DNA from: Collimonas rhizosphaerae
Lineage (GTDB): Bacteria; Pseudomonadota; Gammaproteobacteria; Burkholderiales; Burkholderiaceae_D
Assembly (NCBI RefSeq): GCF_038896935.1
Contig: NZ_JBANDC010000005.1
Coordinates: forward strand, 248,001-312,000
Direction: 5' to 3'
Length of the DNA stretch: 64,000 nt
The notes under the pieces were generated by a model that saw only the letters and a program-made list of their open reading frames with translations, was not told the DNA's origin and did not search any database. Each line of letters opens with the position of its first letter. The stretch's first letter is position 1. The translations under genes were made by a program, and so were the position numbers. Of this stretch, positions 19,252 through 28,354 are shown piece by piece.

Positions 19252-19282
19252 GGCCGAGCGGCGACATGCCGCCCGGCTTTTT
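19252..19282 (+). terminator. Probable terminator of the b561-yceI operon
   Basis: Hairpin formed by GGCCGAGCGGC and GCCGCCCGGC (one internal mismatch), followed by six T. Confidence 0.65.
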
Positions 19283-19372
19283 TCATTTCCGGGCCGGGGA
19301 CAGGCAATTCATCGTCCTGTAATACAAGCTCGATAAAATCTTCGCTTCGCTTTCCATTTCGCGGAGCACGCC

Positions 19373-20989
19373 ATGTCCAGCCACAACACTCCTACCTCCA
19401 AACGCCGGAATTTCCTGCGCAAAATGACTGCCGGCGCCGGCGTGCTGCTGACCGGCGCACCGCTGCACAGCGTCATGGCACAGGGCGGCGCGCCAGCCCT
19501 GGTTACCTCGGACAAGCTGCGGCCGCAACTGCCCAGCGGCGTGATGAGCGGCGACATTACACGCGACAAGGCAATCATCTGGAGCCGCGCCGACCGCCCC
19601 TCGCGCATGGTGGTGGAGTACGCATCGAATGAAAATTTCCGCGATGCGCTTACGGTGCAAGGGCCGCTGGCCCTGTCCAGCAGCGACTTCTCGGCCCGGG
19701 TCGACCTCAGCGGCTTGCCCAGCGGACAAACCGTTTTTTACCGCGTGCGTTTCCAGGACATCCAGAATCCCTCGGTCTACAGCGAGCCGCTGAGCGGCAG
19801 CCTGCTGATCCCTGGCGGCGCCGAGCGCGACATCACTTTCGCCTTCTCCGGCGATGAAGCCGGCCAGGGATGGGGCATCAACGAGGCCTGGGGCGGCTAC
19901 CGGATCTATGACACGATGCGCCGCTTCAAACCCGATTTCTTCATCCATTCCGGCGACCAGATCTATGCCGACGGCGTCATCGAAAAGGAAGTCAAGCTGG
20001 ACGATGGCACGCTCTGGCAAAACCTGGTGACGCCGGCCAAGTCCAAGGTGGCGGAAACGCTGGACGACTATCGCGGCAATTTCGCCTATAACCTGCTGGA
20101 CGCCAACAAGCTCCGCTTCGCCGCGGAAGTGCCGTTCCTGGTGCAATGGGACGACCATGAAGTACGCAACAACTGGTATCCGGGCCAGAAAATCGGCGCG
20201 GCGGAAAAACGCTACCAGGAGCGCGACCTGTCGACCCTGGCAATCAACGCCAAGCGTGCGATGTTCGAATACAACCCGTACCGGATCGAGCCCAGCGATC
20301 CCGAACGGGTCTATCGCATGTTCAACTACGGTCCGCTGCTGGAAGTGTTCATGCTGGACGAACGCAGCTACCGCGGCGCCAACTCGCCGAACCGCCAGAG
20401 CGCGCTGACCCAGGACGCCGCCTTCCTTGGCGCGGCGCAATTGCGCTGGATCAAGCAGGCTTTGCTGCGTTCGCGCTCAACCTGGAAAGTGATCGCCAGC
20501 GACATGCCGATCTCCATCGTGGTGCCCGACCTCAACCCGGATGTGCCGCAAGGCACTTTCGAAGCATGGGCCAACAACGATCACGGCAAGCCGAGCGGAC
20601 GCGAACTGGAAGTGGCCGACCTGCTCAAGTTCATCAAGCGGCACGACATCAAGAACGTGGTGTGGGTCACTGCCGACGTGCATTACGCCTCGGCCACCTG
20701 CTACCTGCCTGAGAAGGCCAGCTTCACCGACTTCAAGCCGTTCTGGGAATTCGTCGGCGGCCCCCTGCATGCCGGCACGTTCGGCCCGGGCGAAATCGAC
20801 CGCACCTTCGGTCCCGACGTGCGTTATGTCAGCATCCCCAGCGACATGAAGCAGAACCGTCCGCCCAGCGAACTGCTGCAGTTCTTCGGCATCGGCAAGA
20901 TCAACGCCAAGAGCAAGGTCATGACGGTGTCCCTGCACAATGTCGATGGCAAGGATTTGTTCAAGGTCGACCTGCATCCCGAGGCCTAG
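19373..20989 (+). CDS. phoD: Alkaline phosphatase D (PhoD-like), Tat-exported
   Basis: 538 aa. A twin-arginine signal (KRRNFLRKMTAGAGVLLTG) at residues 9-27 predicts Tat export of the folded metalloenzyme. An N-terminal Ig-like PhoD_N domain (about 45-150) precedes the metallophosphatase domain with SGDQIYADG, QWDDHEVRNNW and WVTADVHYA motifs, which coordinate Fe/Ca in this family. Expected to release phosphate from diesters or monoesters. GGAG precedes the ATG. No Pho box was identified by eye. Confidence 0.92.
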   Translation: MSSHNTPTSKRRNFLRKMTAGAGVLLTGAPLHSVMAQGGAPALVTSDKLRPQLPSGVMSGDITRDKAIIWSRADRPSRMVVEYASNENFRDALTVQGPLALSSSDFSARVDLSGLPSGQTVFYRVRFQDIQNPSVYSEPLSGSLLIPGGAERDITFAFSGDEAGQGWGINEAWGGYRIYDTMRRFKPDFFIHSGDQIYADGVIEKEVKLDDGTLWQNLVTPAKSKVAETLDDYRGNFAYNLLDANKLRFAAEVPFLVQWDDHEVRNNWYPGQKIGAAEKRYQERDLSTLAINAKRAMFEYNPYRIEPSDPERVYRMFNYGPLLEVFMLDERSYRGANSPNRQSALTQDAAFLGAAQLRWIKQALLRSRSTWKVIASDMPISIVVPDLNPDVPQGTFEAWANNDHGKPSGRELEVADLLKFIKRHDIKNVVWVTADVHYASATCYLPEKASFTDFKPFWEFVGGPLHAGTFGPGEIDRTFGPDVRYVSIPSDMKQNRPPSELLQFFGIGKINAKSKVMTVSLHNVDGKDLFKVDLHPEA

Positions 20990-21088
20990 GACCATCAATA
21001 GGGTTTACCCGACTTGCTGCGGCCTTGGCGGGGCGCTACCATACGGCTAGGTTTGCCATTTCGGCGAACCGCTTACCCGTGCCGCTCT

Positions 21089-21454
21089 ATGTTCCGCCTG
21101 CCCCGTCCATTGCGTCAGCTAGCCGTCTGCCTGGCCATGTTTGCAGCATTGCTGCCAAGCATGGTGCAGTTGCTGCCGGCCGCCCATGGACAGCCGCCGG
21201 GACTGGGCGAACTGTGCAGCACCGCCGGCCACGTCAAGGCCCCCGGCTCGGACAACCCGGCGCCGGACCAGGACCACCAGGGCCACTGCCTGCTGTGCTT
21301 CATCCACGCGACCGATGTCGGCTTGCCGCCCAGCCTGGGCTTATGGCAGGCCCCAGCCAGCACCGGCGTCGACCTGGCGCCAGCCGTATCCGCCCTGCAC
21401 GCCAGCGCCATCTGGCTCAATCCGCAATCGCGCGGGCCGCCGGTCTTTTCTTGA
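21089..21454 (+). CDS. DUF2946 protein
   Basis: 121 aa with an N-terminal hydrophobic segment (QLAVCLAMFAALLPSMV) and the DUF2946 hallmark HQGHCLLCFIHA, a His/Cys cluster suggestive of metal binding. DUF2946 genes commonly neighbour copper-handling or TonB genes. The start at MFRLPRPL is chosen because the upstream in-frame extension lacks a ribosome site and precedes the natural hydrophobic segment. It is followed 66 nt later by an outer-membrane barrel gene that also has a Cys-rich N-terminus. Confidence 0.75.
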   Translation: MFRLPRPLRQLAVCLAMFAALLPSMVQLLPAAHGQPPGLGELCSTAGHVKAPGSDNPAPDQDHQGHCLLCFIHATDVGLPPSLGLWQAPASTGVDLAPAVSALHASAIWLNPQSRGPPVFS

Positions 21455-21520
21455 TTTTGTCTGCCAACGCAAACTCCCGTCACGGGCAGTTTGCGCCTTA
21501 CAACTTACTCAAGGAATACC

Positions 21521-22546
21521 ATGGCTACGCCATCACGCCGCCGCATCCGGCCCGCAATACTGCCGTTTGCCGCGCTTTCTGTCATCGCACTGTTTCCCCA
21601 TGCAGCCCTGGCCTGCGCCAGTTGCGGCTGTACCCTCAGCTCAGACTGGGACAACCTCGGCATCGGCAATGCCTCCGGCTTCAAACTGGATATCCGCTAC
21701 GATTACCTGAACCAGAACCAGCTGCGCAGCGGCAGCGGCACGATTTCGCCCGGCGCCGCCAGCCGGATTTCCAATAACGGCGATCCGCAAGAAGTCGAAA
21801 AATATACCCGCAACAATTACCTGACGCTGGGCCTCGACTACAGCATCAATCCGGATTGGGGCATCAACCTGCAACTGCCCTACATCATGCGCAGCCACAG
21901 CACGCTGGGCACCGCCTCCGATGGCGTCACGCCCGGAGACGGCGGCGGCCAGTACGATTCAAGGACTTCCAGCATCGGCGACCTCAAGCTCATCGGCCGT
22001 TACCAGGGTTTCATGCCGGAACATAATTTCGGCGTCATGTTCGGCCTGAAACTGCCGACCGGCAGCCATACCGACACCGCCATGTCCAGCGACCCCAGCG
22101 CACCAGGCCCGGTCCCTATCGACCGCGGCCTGCAGCCAGGCACCGGCACCACCGACGCTATCCTGGGTGTCTATTACATGGATACGCTAGGCCAGAATTG
22201 GGATTATTTTGTCCAGGGCATCGTGCAGAAAGCGCTGAATTCCAGCGACCAGTACCGCCCTGGCGACGGCGCCAACCTGAACCTGGGCCTGCGCTACATG
22301 GGCAATGCTGCTTTCACGCCGCAAATCCAGCTGAATGTGCGGCGCGTGCTGCACGATACCGGCGCCGATGCGGACACCGTCAGCACCGGCGGCACCCTGG
22401 TCTATCTCAGCCCGGGAATATCGGTTCCGGTCAGCCAGCAAGTCTCGCTGTACGGTTTTGTGCAATTGCCGATCTACCAGAAGGTCAACGGCGTGCAGCT
22501 TGCACCGCGCTATACCGCAACCCTGGGCCTGCGTTACTCGTTCTAG
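21521..22546 (+). CDS. Putative outer membrane beta-barrel protein, CASCGC N-terminus
   Basis: 341 aa. A signal peptide (ILPFAALSVIALFPHAALA) is followed at once by the motif CASCGCTLSSDW, three Cys within six residues. The rest alternates polar and hydrophobic residues as in a barrel (LKLIGRYQGF, FGVMFGLKLPTGSHT, LNLGLRYMGN) and ends in a terminal aromatic (GLRYSF), the outer membrane assembly signal. The cysteines directly after the cleavage site suggest metal binding or redox sensing. Ribosome site AAGGAA upstream. No named family recognised with certainty. Confidence 0.7.
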   Translation: MATPSRRRIRPAILPFAALSVIALFPHAALACASCGCTLSSDWDNLGIGNASGFKLDIRYDYLNQNQLRSGSGTISPGAASRISNNGDPQEVEKYTRNNYLTLGLDYSINPDWGINLQLPYIMRSHSTLGTASDGVTPGDGGGQYDSRTSSIGDLKLIGRYQGFMPEHNFGVMFGLKLPTGSHTDTAMSSDPSAPGPVPIDRGLQPGTGTTDAILGVYYMDTLGQNWDYFVQGIVQKALNSSDQYRPGDGANLNLGLRYMGNAAFTPQIQLNVRRVLHDTGADADTVSTGGTLVYLSPGISVPVSQQVSLYGFVQLPIYQKVNGVQLAPRYTATLGLRYSF

Positions 22547-22895
22547 CCTGCATGCGCGGGCCATGCCTGCCCGCGCATGCACCCAGGTTCCGATTGACAT
22601 TCAAGTAACGAAAAAACCGGGTATTTACCCGGCCAATCGTATATTTCCTTAAATGCATCGAAATGCAGGGATCAAGGACATGCGGTAGAAATATCACAAT
22701 TGTTTTCAATTGTATCGATAACCGTGTCAGCCATATCCAATCCGGCGGCGTTTAACACCTACCTCGGTCATATTGCCAGGTGCGGCGCACAACATTGCTT
22801 AGTCGTGCTGCGGTAGACGGATAGATACATAGATTGACAATAAGGTGCGCCAGCTGGACGGCCACATGAGTTTCACTTACTCCATGGAGAACAAA
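22547..22895. other. Intergenic region before the DUF3761 gene
   Basis: 349 bp, no gene. A GC hairpin (CCGGGTATTTACCCGG, about 22617-22632) follows an A-tract. CAATTG occurs twice as an inverted element (about 22697-22711). The distal part should contain the promoter of the DUF3761 gene. Confidence 0.45.
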
Positions 22896-23402
22896 ATGAA
22901 AGCATTGTTTATTTCAGCAGCAGTGGCAGCAGCCTTACTGACTTCGGCAGCCAGCTTTGCCCAAGCCCCGGCAGCAGCGCCAGCCGGCACTACCGGAATG
23001 TGCAAGGACGGCAGCTATTCTTCCAACGCTACCAAGAAAGGCGCTTGCGCCGGCCATAAGGGCGTAAAAGAATGGTATTCCGCTGCGCCGGCAGCAGCCG
23101 CACCTGCCGCCGCTCCGGCTCCAGCCGCAGCCGCCCCGGCAGCGCCAGCCCCTGCTGCCGCTAAAGCAGCAGCTCCGGCTGCTCCGGCAGCAACCCCGAT
23201 GGCGCCAGCCAAACCTGCCGTCGCAGCCGCCGCTCCTGCAGCGGGCGGCGGCGCAGGCAAGGTCTGGGTCAACAGCGCCAGCAAGGTATACCACTGCGAA
23301 GGCACCAAATACTACGGCAAGACCAAGGCCGGTTCTTACATGACGGAAGCAGAAGCCAAGGCGGCAGGCAACCATGCCGACCACGGCAAAGCTTGCAGCT
23401 GA
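22896..23402 (+). CDS. Exported Ala/Pro-rich DUF3761-type protein
   Basis: 168 aa. The signal peptide ends near SFA. Two small domains are separated by a low-complexity Ala/Pro linker of about 75 residues. The first (MCKDGSYSSNATKKGACAGH) is the DUF3761 motif with two Cys. The second (VWVNSASKVYHCEGTKYYGK, then SYMTEAEAKAAG) resembles the ligand-free surface motif seen in many exported betaproteobacterial proteins. GGAG site before the ATG. It ends before a strong hairpin. Function unknown; periplasmic or secreted. Confidence 0.8.
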   Translation: MKALFISAAVAAALLTSAASFAQAPAAAPAGTTGMCKDGSYSSNATKKGACAGHKGVKEWYSAAPAAAAPAAAPAPAAAAPAAPAPAAAKAAAPAAPAATPMAPAKPAVAAAAPAAGGGAGKVWVNSASKVYHCEGTKYYGKTKAGSYMTEAEAKAAGNHADHGKACS

Positions 23403-23412
23403 TAGCTGACTG

Positions 23413-23435
23413 CAACGGGACCCCAGGGTCCCGTT
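23413..23435 (+). terminator. Hairpin terminator after the DUF3761 gene
   Basis: CAACGGGACCC and GGGTCCCGTTG form an 11-bp stem with a minimal loop; a short T-rich stretch follows. Confidence 0.7.
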
Positions 23436-23593
23436 GTCGTTTCTGGCTGATGTGCATGCAAACCGGCGGCGCCGCAGCCGATAAAATCGGCATCGGTTTT
23501 ATCTATCTTTAACAATTTGGCCGCTATTTTTGATGCTTTTTACGCTACTCTTGACGGGTAGTTTAAAGATGGTCAACTCTGAAAGGAAATCTC

Positions 23594-23839
23594 ATGGGCT
23601 TTATCGCTTGGTTGATAGTGGGCGCAATTGCAGGATGGCTGGCAGGCGTCCTGGTCAAGGGCGGCGGCTTCGGTGTGCTGGTCGATATCATCGTTGGTAT
23701 CGTCGGCGCTTTCATCGGCGGCTGGCTGGCGGGTATCCTCGGCATCCAGGTTGGCGGCGGCTGGATTGCATCGATCGTGACGGCTACAGTTGGCGCCGTG
23801 ATCCTGCTGTTCATCCTGCGGCTTATCAAGCGCGCCTGA
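23594..23839 (+). CDS. GlsB/YeaQ/YmgE-family small membrane protein
   Basis: 81 aa made of three glycine-rich hydrophobic segments (FIAWLIVGAIAGWLAGVLV, DIIVGIVGAFIGGWLAG, ASIVTATVGAVILLFIL), the transglycosylase-associated/GlsB fold. Family members respond to envelope or general stress; molecular role unknown. The start is supported by AAGGA 6 nt upstream. It is followed by a symmetrical terminator shared with the convergent SDR gene. Confidence 0.92.
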   Translation: MGFIAWLIVGAIAGWLAGVLVKGGGFGVLVDIIVGIVGAFIGGWLAGILGIQVGGGWIASIVTATVGAVILLFILRLIKRA

Positions 23840-23864
23840 GTTGCAGCATTGCCGGATGTATCAG

Positions 23865-23890
23865 AAAAACCCGCGTCAATGCGGGTTTTT
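23865..23890. terminator. Bidirectional terminator
   Basis: Perfect 10-bp stem AAAAACCCGC/GCGGGTTTTT with a 6-nt loop between two convergent genes. Confidence 0.85.
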
Positions 23891-23914
23891 CTTTTTCCGG
23901 CGCAAATCCTTGCC

Positions 23915-25099
23915 TTACTTGAAGTCGCAAGCCATTTGCGCCTTCAGCGTCAGTCCTCGCGCGCTATGGTCGCAGCGGACGAGATAATCCAGGAAAGACG
24001 GCGCCGGCGGCATGCCTTCACTCAATATCCGGCGCTGGTCGAAGATGTAATTCAGGCGCGAAAAGCGGCCGTACAACGTCAAGGCTTTATGCAGCATGCG
24101 GGTATCGATCGCCTCCTGCGCTACCGCGCCGAATGATTGCACCATCTGCTTCAGCGCCGCTTCCGTCACGCGCTGGTAAGGCTGTCCTTGCCCGCTTGCT
24201 TCGGTTTGCCGGAACGCCTGCAACAGCTCGCCTATCGTAGCGCTGCCGTCCTGTCCCGCCGAGATGTGATACACCGGAAAAGCCAGGGTCGGCTTCAAGG
24301 TCAACGCCACTATCGTGCTGGCGCAATAATCAACCGGCACGATATCCAGGTAAGCGCTGGGCGGACAGACAAAACGGTTCAGCTGAGAGACCACTTTCAG
24401 CAGCCAGAAGATGCTGGCCGACGGCTTGCAGCCCAGCGCCGAATGACCAACGATGATCGACGGCCGCAACGCTACCAGCGGCAGCTCCGGGAAGCGTTCC
24501 CGCAGCTGGTTTTCCGCGCGTGCCTTGGATTCGGTATACGGCACCAGGTGCGCGCGCTCAAGCGGCAAATGCAAGGTTTCGGTGACCAGCGGCCCGCGCG
24601 CGACGCCGCACGCCATCGCGGCGCCAACATACACGAAGCGCCTTAGCCCGGCCACCCGGGAGAAGCGTTCAGCCAGGCGCATGGTGGCGTCGACATTGAC
24701 CGTCCAGATAGCGGGCCGGTCGGCAAACGAAGTGATCGCCGCGCTGTGGATGACATGGCTCACGGCATCGAGCCTGGCGTCGGCGAATGCATCCGCATCG
24801 CTCAGGTCAGCGACGATGACCTGCTGCTCCGAAACCTCTGGCGGCGGCGCTCCCGGCTGCGTAAAGCGAGCGATCGATTGACGCACCCGCTGCGCGCCTT
24901 CGGCAGCCGATCTTGCACGTACCAGAAAAAGCATTTCCTTGAAATTTCCGGTGTCGGCGAGAGCCGCCGCAATCGCCCCGCCGACGAACCCCGTGGCGCC
25001 GGTGAGAAATATGCGTGCCGGTCCGGACTGCCGCGTCTGCGCGGCAAGGTCCTGGGTGTCGCGCAGCCACTTCGATCGCGGAAACAAGTTAAATACCAT
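23915..25099 (-). CDS. SDR-family NAD(P)-dependent oxidoreductase (thioester-reductase-like)
   Basis: 394 aa extended short-chain dehydrogenase of the NAD_binding_4 type. The nucleotide motif LTGATGFVGGAIAAAL is at about residues 33-48. A catalytic Tyr-x3-Lys occurs as YTESKARAEN near 185, and the DIVPVDYCASTIVAL block is characteristic. Related domains reduce acyl thioesters or act in lipid metabolism; the substrate is unknown. It starts 24 nt after the MipA stop on the same strand, so the two genes form an operon divergent from rstAB. Confidence 0.85.
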   Translation of the reverse strand: MVFNLFPRSKWLRDTQDLAAQTRQSGPARIFLTGATGFVGGAIAAALADTGNFKEMLFLVRARSAAEGAQRVRQSIARFTQPGAPPPEVSEQQVIVADLSDADAFADARLDAVSHVIHSAAITSFADRPAIWTVNVDATMRLAERFSRVAGLRRFVYVGAAMACGVARGPLVTETLHLPLERAHLVPYTESKARAENQLRERFPELPLVALRPSIIVGHSALGCKPSASIFWLLKVVSQLNRFVCPPSAYLDIVPVDYCASTIVALTLKPTLAFPVYHISAGQDGSATIGELLQAFRQTEASGQGQPYQRVTEAALKQMVQSFGAVAQEAIDTRMLHKALTLYGRFSRLNYIFDQRRILSEGMPPAPSFLDYLVRCDHSARGLTLKAQMACDFK

Positions 25100-25123
25100 G
25101 TCGCTTCACCAGTCCGAGGGCGC

Positions 25124-25939
25124 TCAAAACGAATAGTTCACGCTGGTGAATCCACTGTAGTTGGTCTTGGCCAGGACCAGCGGGCTGTCGGCTGCCTTTT
25201 GCATATAATGCGTGGCGCCGACCATGGTGGAGACCGACCAGGTCCGGTTGAAGCTATGGGTCCACACGACCGAGGCATTCAACGCGTTCAGGCCCGATTC
25301 CGCCTTGTATTGCGCATAGCCCGAATTGCGGCTCTGCAGTGCGGTAACGCCAAAGAACGTCTGGTTGTATTTGGCGCTGCCGAAATACGCGGCGCCGCTG
25401 ACGGTGACATTGTCCTTTTCCAGCTTCAGCACGGTGCTGCTCAACTGCGCGTGATAGCTGATGCCGCGCTCGCGGTTGCTGAGCGGCTGCGACAGGCCGG
25501 CCGAAAAGGTGCTGCTGCCTCCCAGCTTGATGCCGGCTTCGAGGTTGGCCAGCACCGAGCCTTTGATTTCGCCCATGCCCTTCAGCTTGTCGGACCCGGA
25601 CTGCAAGCCGTCGTTGGAATCCTTGCGGCCGGCGCCGTAGCCGATGGCGGCGCTGGCAAACAGCGTGTCGCTGATGTCGTGGCGGTAACCGGCGCCCTGC
25701 GTGCTGTCGAGGAAGAAACCGCTGGAGGAAACGATCTTCAATACCGGCACCGGCACCGCCCGGTACTCGTCGCTGCCGGCATAACGCGCCATGCGGCCGA
25801 CGCCGAGTCCGATTGTAATCTTGGTGTCCTGCAGCCAGGACCCCGGCTGGCTTGGCGCGGCCTGCTGCGCCGCCGCCATGCGCGATGCAAGAAGGCTGCA
25901 AACGGTGACAGCGATAATTGACTTGATCTGGTGTTTCAA
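25124..25939 (-). CDS. MipA/OmpV-family outer membrane protein
   Basis: 271 aa with a signal peptide (SIIAVTVCSLLASRMAAA) and a MipA/OmpV barrel ending in the aromatic terminus SVNYSF. The best start is a TTG at 25939, which has GGAG 7 nt upstream; an ATG at 25975 would add 12 non-signal-like residues and lacks a ribosome site. Family members scaffold murein enzymes or respond to osmotic or antibiotic stress. Its divergent neighbour is a two-component system of RstAB type, a likely regulator. Confidence 0.88.
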   Translation of the reverse strand: MKHQIKSIIAVTVCSLLASRMAAAQQAAPSQPGSWLQDTKITIGLGVGRMARYAGSDEYRAVPVPVLKIVSSSGFFLDSTQGAGYRHDISDTLFASAAIGYGAGRKDSNDGLQSGSDKLKGMGEIKGSVLANLEAGIKLGGSSTFSAGLSQPLSNRERGISYHAQLSSTVLKLEKDNVTVSGAAYFGSAKYNQTFFGVTALQSRNSGYAQYKAESGLNALNASVVWTHSFNRTWSVSTMVGATHYMQKAADSPLVLAKTNYSGFTSVNYSF

Positions 25940-26115
25940 ATTTTTCTCCGGTCGGTAAAGGAAACCAGCGCACATTCTCGGCAGTCTCGTCGCGCGTGTC
26001 TGTGAGACAACGGTGGGAAAAATGTGCGAGTCCGTATCATTTATGTGTTTGTTTGTAATGGCTCCATCGAGCGCTTGACGGCGGCGCTATCATGGACAAA
26101 AGAGGGAAAAACGGA

Positions 26116-26814
26116 ATGAAGAAGGTTTTACTGATCGAAGACGACGCGCGCCTTGCCGAATTGATATCGGAATACTTGTGCCGCTACGATTTCCAGGTGA
26201 CGCTGGTGTTGCGCGGCGACCTGGCGCTGGACGCAATTGCCCGGGAACAGCCGGACGTGGTGGTGTTGGACCTCATGCTGCCGGGCATGGACGGCATGGA
26301 TATCTGCCGCGCGATCCGCAAGACGTCGTCGCTGCCGGTGCTGATGCTGACCGCGCGCGCCGACATTTTCGACCAGGTGGCCGGCCTCGAAATCGGCGCC
26401 GACGACTACATGCTGAAGCCGGTCGAACCGCGCCTGCTGCTGGCGCGCCTGCGCGTCATCCTGCGCTGGGTGGAGCTGCGCGGCCAGCCTGCGCGCAGCG
26501 CGCAGCTGCAGTTCGGCGAACTGGCCATCGACCTGTCGGCGCGCCAGGTTTGCTGGAAGGGCCAGGAAGTCGACCTCAAGACCGCCGACTACAACCTGTT
26601 CGTGATCCTGGTGCAGGCCGCCGGCAAAGTCTTGAGCCGCGACGAGCTGCTCAAGCGCTGGCGCGGCATCGGCTTCGACGGCCTCGACCGCACCGTCGAC
26701 GTCAGCATTTCGCGCTTGCGCAAATGTTTCGACGACGACGCCAACGAACCGCGCAAGATCAAGACGGTGTGGGGACGCGGATACCTGTTCAGCCCTATCG
26801 CCTGGGACGAATAA
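26116..26814 (+). CDS. rstA: OmpR-family response regulator (RstA-like)
   Basis: 232 aa. Receiver domain: acidic pocket EDD near the N-terminus, phospho-acceptor Asp in VVVLDLMLPGMDG, conserved Lys in YMLKPVEP. The C-terminal winged helix ends with the recognition segment DVSISRLRKCF and the GRGYLF wing. A start 24 nt earlier (26092) is possible. It overlaps the kinase gene (TAATG). Divergent orientation from mipA suggests control of that operon. Confidence 0.9.
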   Translation: MKKVLLIEDDARLAELISEYLCRYDFQVTLVLRGDLALDAIAREQPDVVVLDLMLPGMDGMDICRAIRKTSSLPVLMLTARADIFDQVAGLEIGADDYMLKPVEPRLLLARLRVILRWVELRGQPARSAQLQFGELAIDLSARQVCWKGQEVDLKTADYNLFVILVQAAGKVLSRDELLKRWRGIGFDGLDRTVDVSISRLRKCFDDDANEPRKIKTVWGRGYLFSPIAWDE

Positions 26815-28127
26815 TGCTAAGAATCCTGATACGCCTGTATTTGATCGTTGCCGTCCTGTCGATCCTGTCGATCATCTTCGTGCAAAGAGGTTTTCCCTAT
26901 CTGTTCTCGACGCAATTCACGACCCAGATGCATCGCGAATACGCCAGCGAGGCGATGCTGCTGCGCCGATACCTGGGTCCGGTCCGGGACGACGCCCAGC
27001 AAGCCAGGCTGGATGGCATGAATCGCATCAGCCAGCAACGTTACAGCCGCATGTCCGAAGAGCAGGTGCATGCGCTGTCGCCGACGGTCCGAAGGGAGCT
27101 GGCGCAACACGGCATGGCATGGAACCCCGGCGGCGACGTTAACCATCCCGAGGTCTATATCACGCTGGATGACGGCAGCATCCTGACAGTTCATCCGCGT
27201 ATTTCTTCCGGCTGGATTGAAGTGATTGCCTATGCGATCATTTTCAGCGTCATGCTGGGAGCGATGCTGCTGTGGCTGACGCCGCACTGGCGCGACCTGG
27301 AAAAATTGCGCATCGCCGCCGCCCGCTTTGGCGACGGCGCACTGGATGCGCGCGCCAAGCTGTCCGAGAACTCTTCGATCAAGCAGCTGTGCGCCTACTT
27401 CAACAACATGGCCGACCGCATCGGCGCATTGATCACGGCGCAGAGGGACATGGTCAACGCCGCTTCGCACGAGTTGCGCACGCCGCTGGCGCGGCTGGAA
27501 TTCGGCCTGGTCAACCTGATGGACACCACCGACGACAGCAACGCCCACAAACGCATACAGGCGATGCGCAAGGACGTGGAAGAGCTGGATATCCTGGTCG
27601 GCGAATTGCTGACGCTGAGCATGCTGGAACAGTCGTCGCTGGCCGAATCCAGGGAAAAGATCATGCTGGAAGATTTCTTGCGTTCCGCCACCGGCATCTC
27701 CAGCGAAGAACTGGCCCTGCGCCGCAGCACCATCAGCTGGGCTATCGACGCCACGCTGAAAGAGATCGTCGTCGAACCGCGCAGCCTGGGCCGCGCATTC
27801 TCCAACCTGGTGCGCAATGCATCGCGCTATACGCGCAGCGCCATCCGGGTGCGCGCCGAACCCGGCGCCGGCTGCTGGAGCCTGATCGTCGAAGATGACG
27901 GCATCGGCATCCCGGAACAGGAACGAGAGCGGATTTTCGAACCGTTCTACCGGCTCGACCGCAGCCGCGACCGCGCCACCGGCGGCTACGGACTGGGCCT
28001 GGCGATCGTCAAGAAAATTGCCGACCGGCTGGGCGGCACGATCAGTGTCGGCAGCTCGGAACTGGGCGGCGCGAAGTTTGTATTGAATTTGCCGCTGCCG
28101 GGCCCGGCCGCCTTGCCGCGGCATTAA
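26814..28127 (+). CDS. rstB: Sensor histidine kinase (RstB-like)
   Basis: 437 aa. The N-terminal membrane helix (residues 5-22), a periplasmic domain of about 110 residues and a second helix (IEVIAYAIIFSVMLGAMLLWL) lead to a HAMP segment. The dimerisation domain carries the phospho-histidine in NAASHELRTPLARL. The ATPase domain has N (LVRNASRYT), G1 (VEDDGIGIP) and G2 (GGYGLGLAIVKK) boxes. Partner of the upstream regulator, with start/stop overlap; the signal is unknown. Confidence 0.92.
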   Translation: MLRILIRLYLIVAVLSILSIIFVQRGFPYLFSTQFTTQMHREYASEAMLLRRYLGPVRDDAQQARLDGMNRISQQRYSRMSEEQVHALSPTVRRELAQHGMAWNPGGDVNHPEVYITLDDGSILTVHPRISSGWIEVIAYAIIFSVMLGAMLLWLTPHWRDLEKLRIAAARFGDGALDARAKLSENSSIKQLCAYFNNMADRIGALITAQRDMVNAASHELRTPLARLEFGLVNLMDTTDDSNAHKRIQAMRKDVEELDILVGELLTLSMLEQSSLAESREKIMLEDFLRSATGISSEELALRRSTISWAIDATLKEIVVEPRSLGRAFSNLVRNASRYTRSAIRVRAEPGAGCWSLIVEDDGIGIPEQERERIFEPFYRLDRSRDRATGGYGLGLAIVKKIADRLGGTISVGSSELGGAKFVLNLPLPGPAALPRH

Positions 28128-28354
28128 CCGTTTCTAATCGCTTCTAACCGTCTCGCGCGCCCTTTTACCCGCCTTCCTATCACCTTTACTTATTCCAGAT
28201 AACGCAAGCTGACAGCCGCGCGCACAAGGGTGCGCGCCAAACGCGCCGGGCGCATCGGGAAATCATTTCCGCTTTTTATATTCATACTATTTCCCTAGCG
28301 AATCAGCGTGGTGCGCGCTAGAATCCCAAGACCAAATTTGGGAGGATTTCATCT

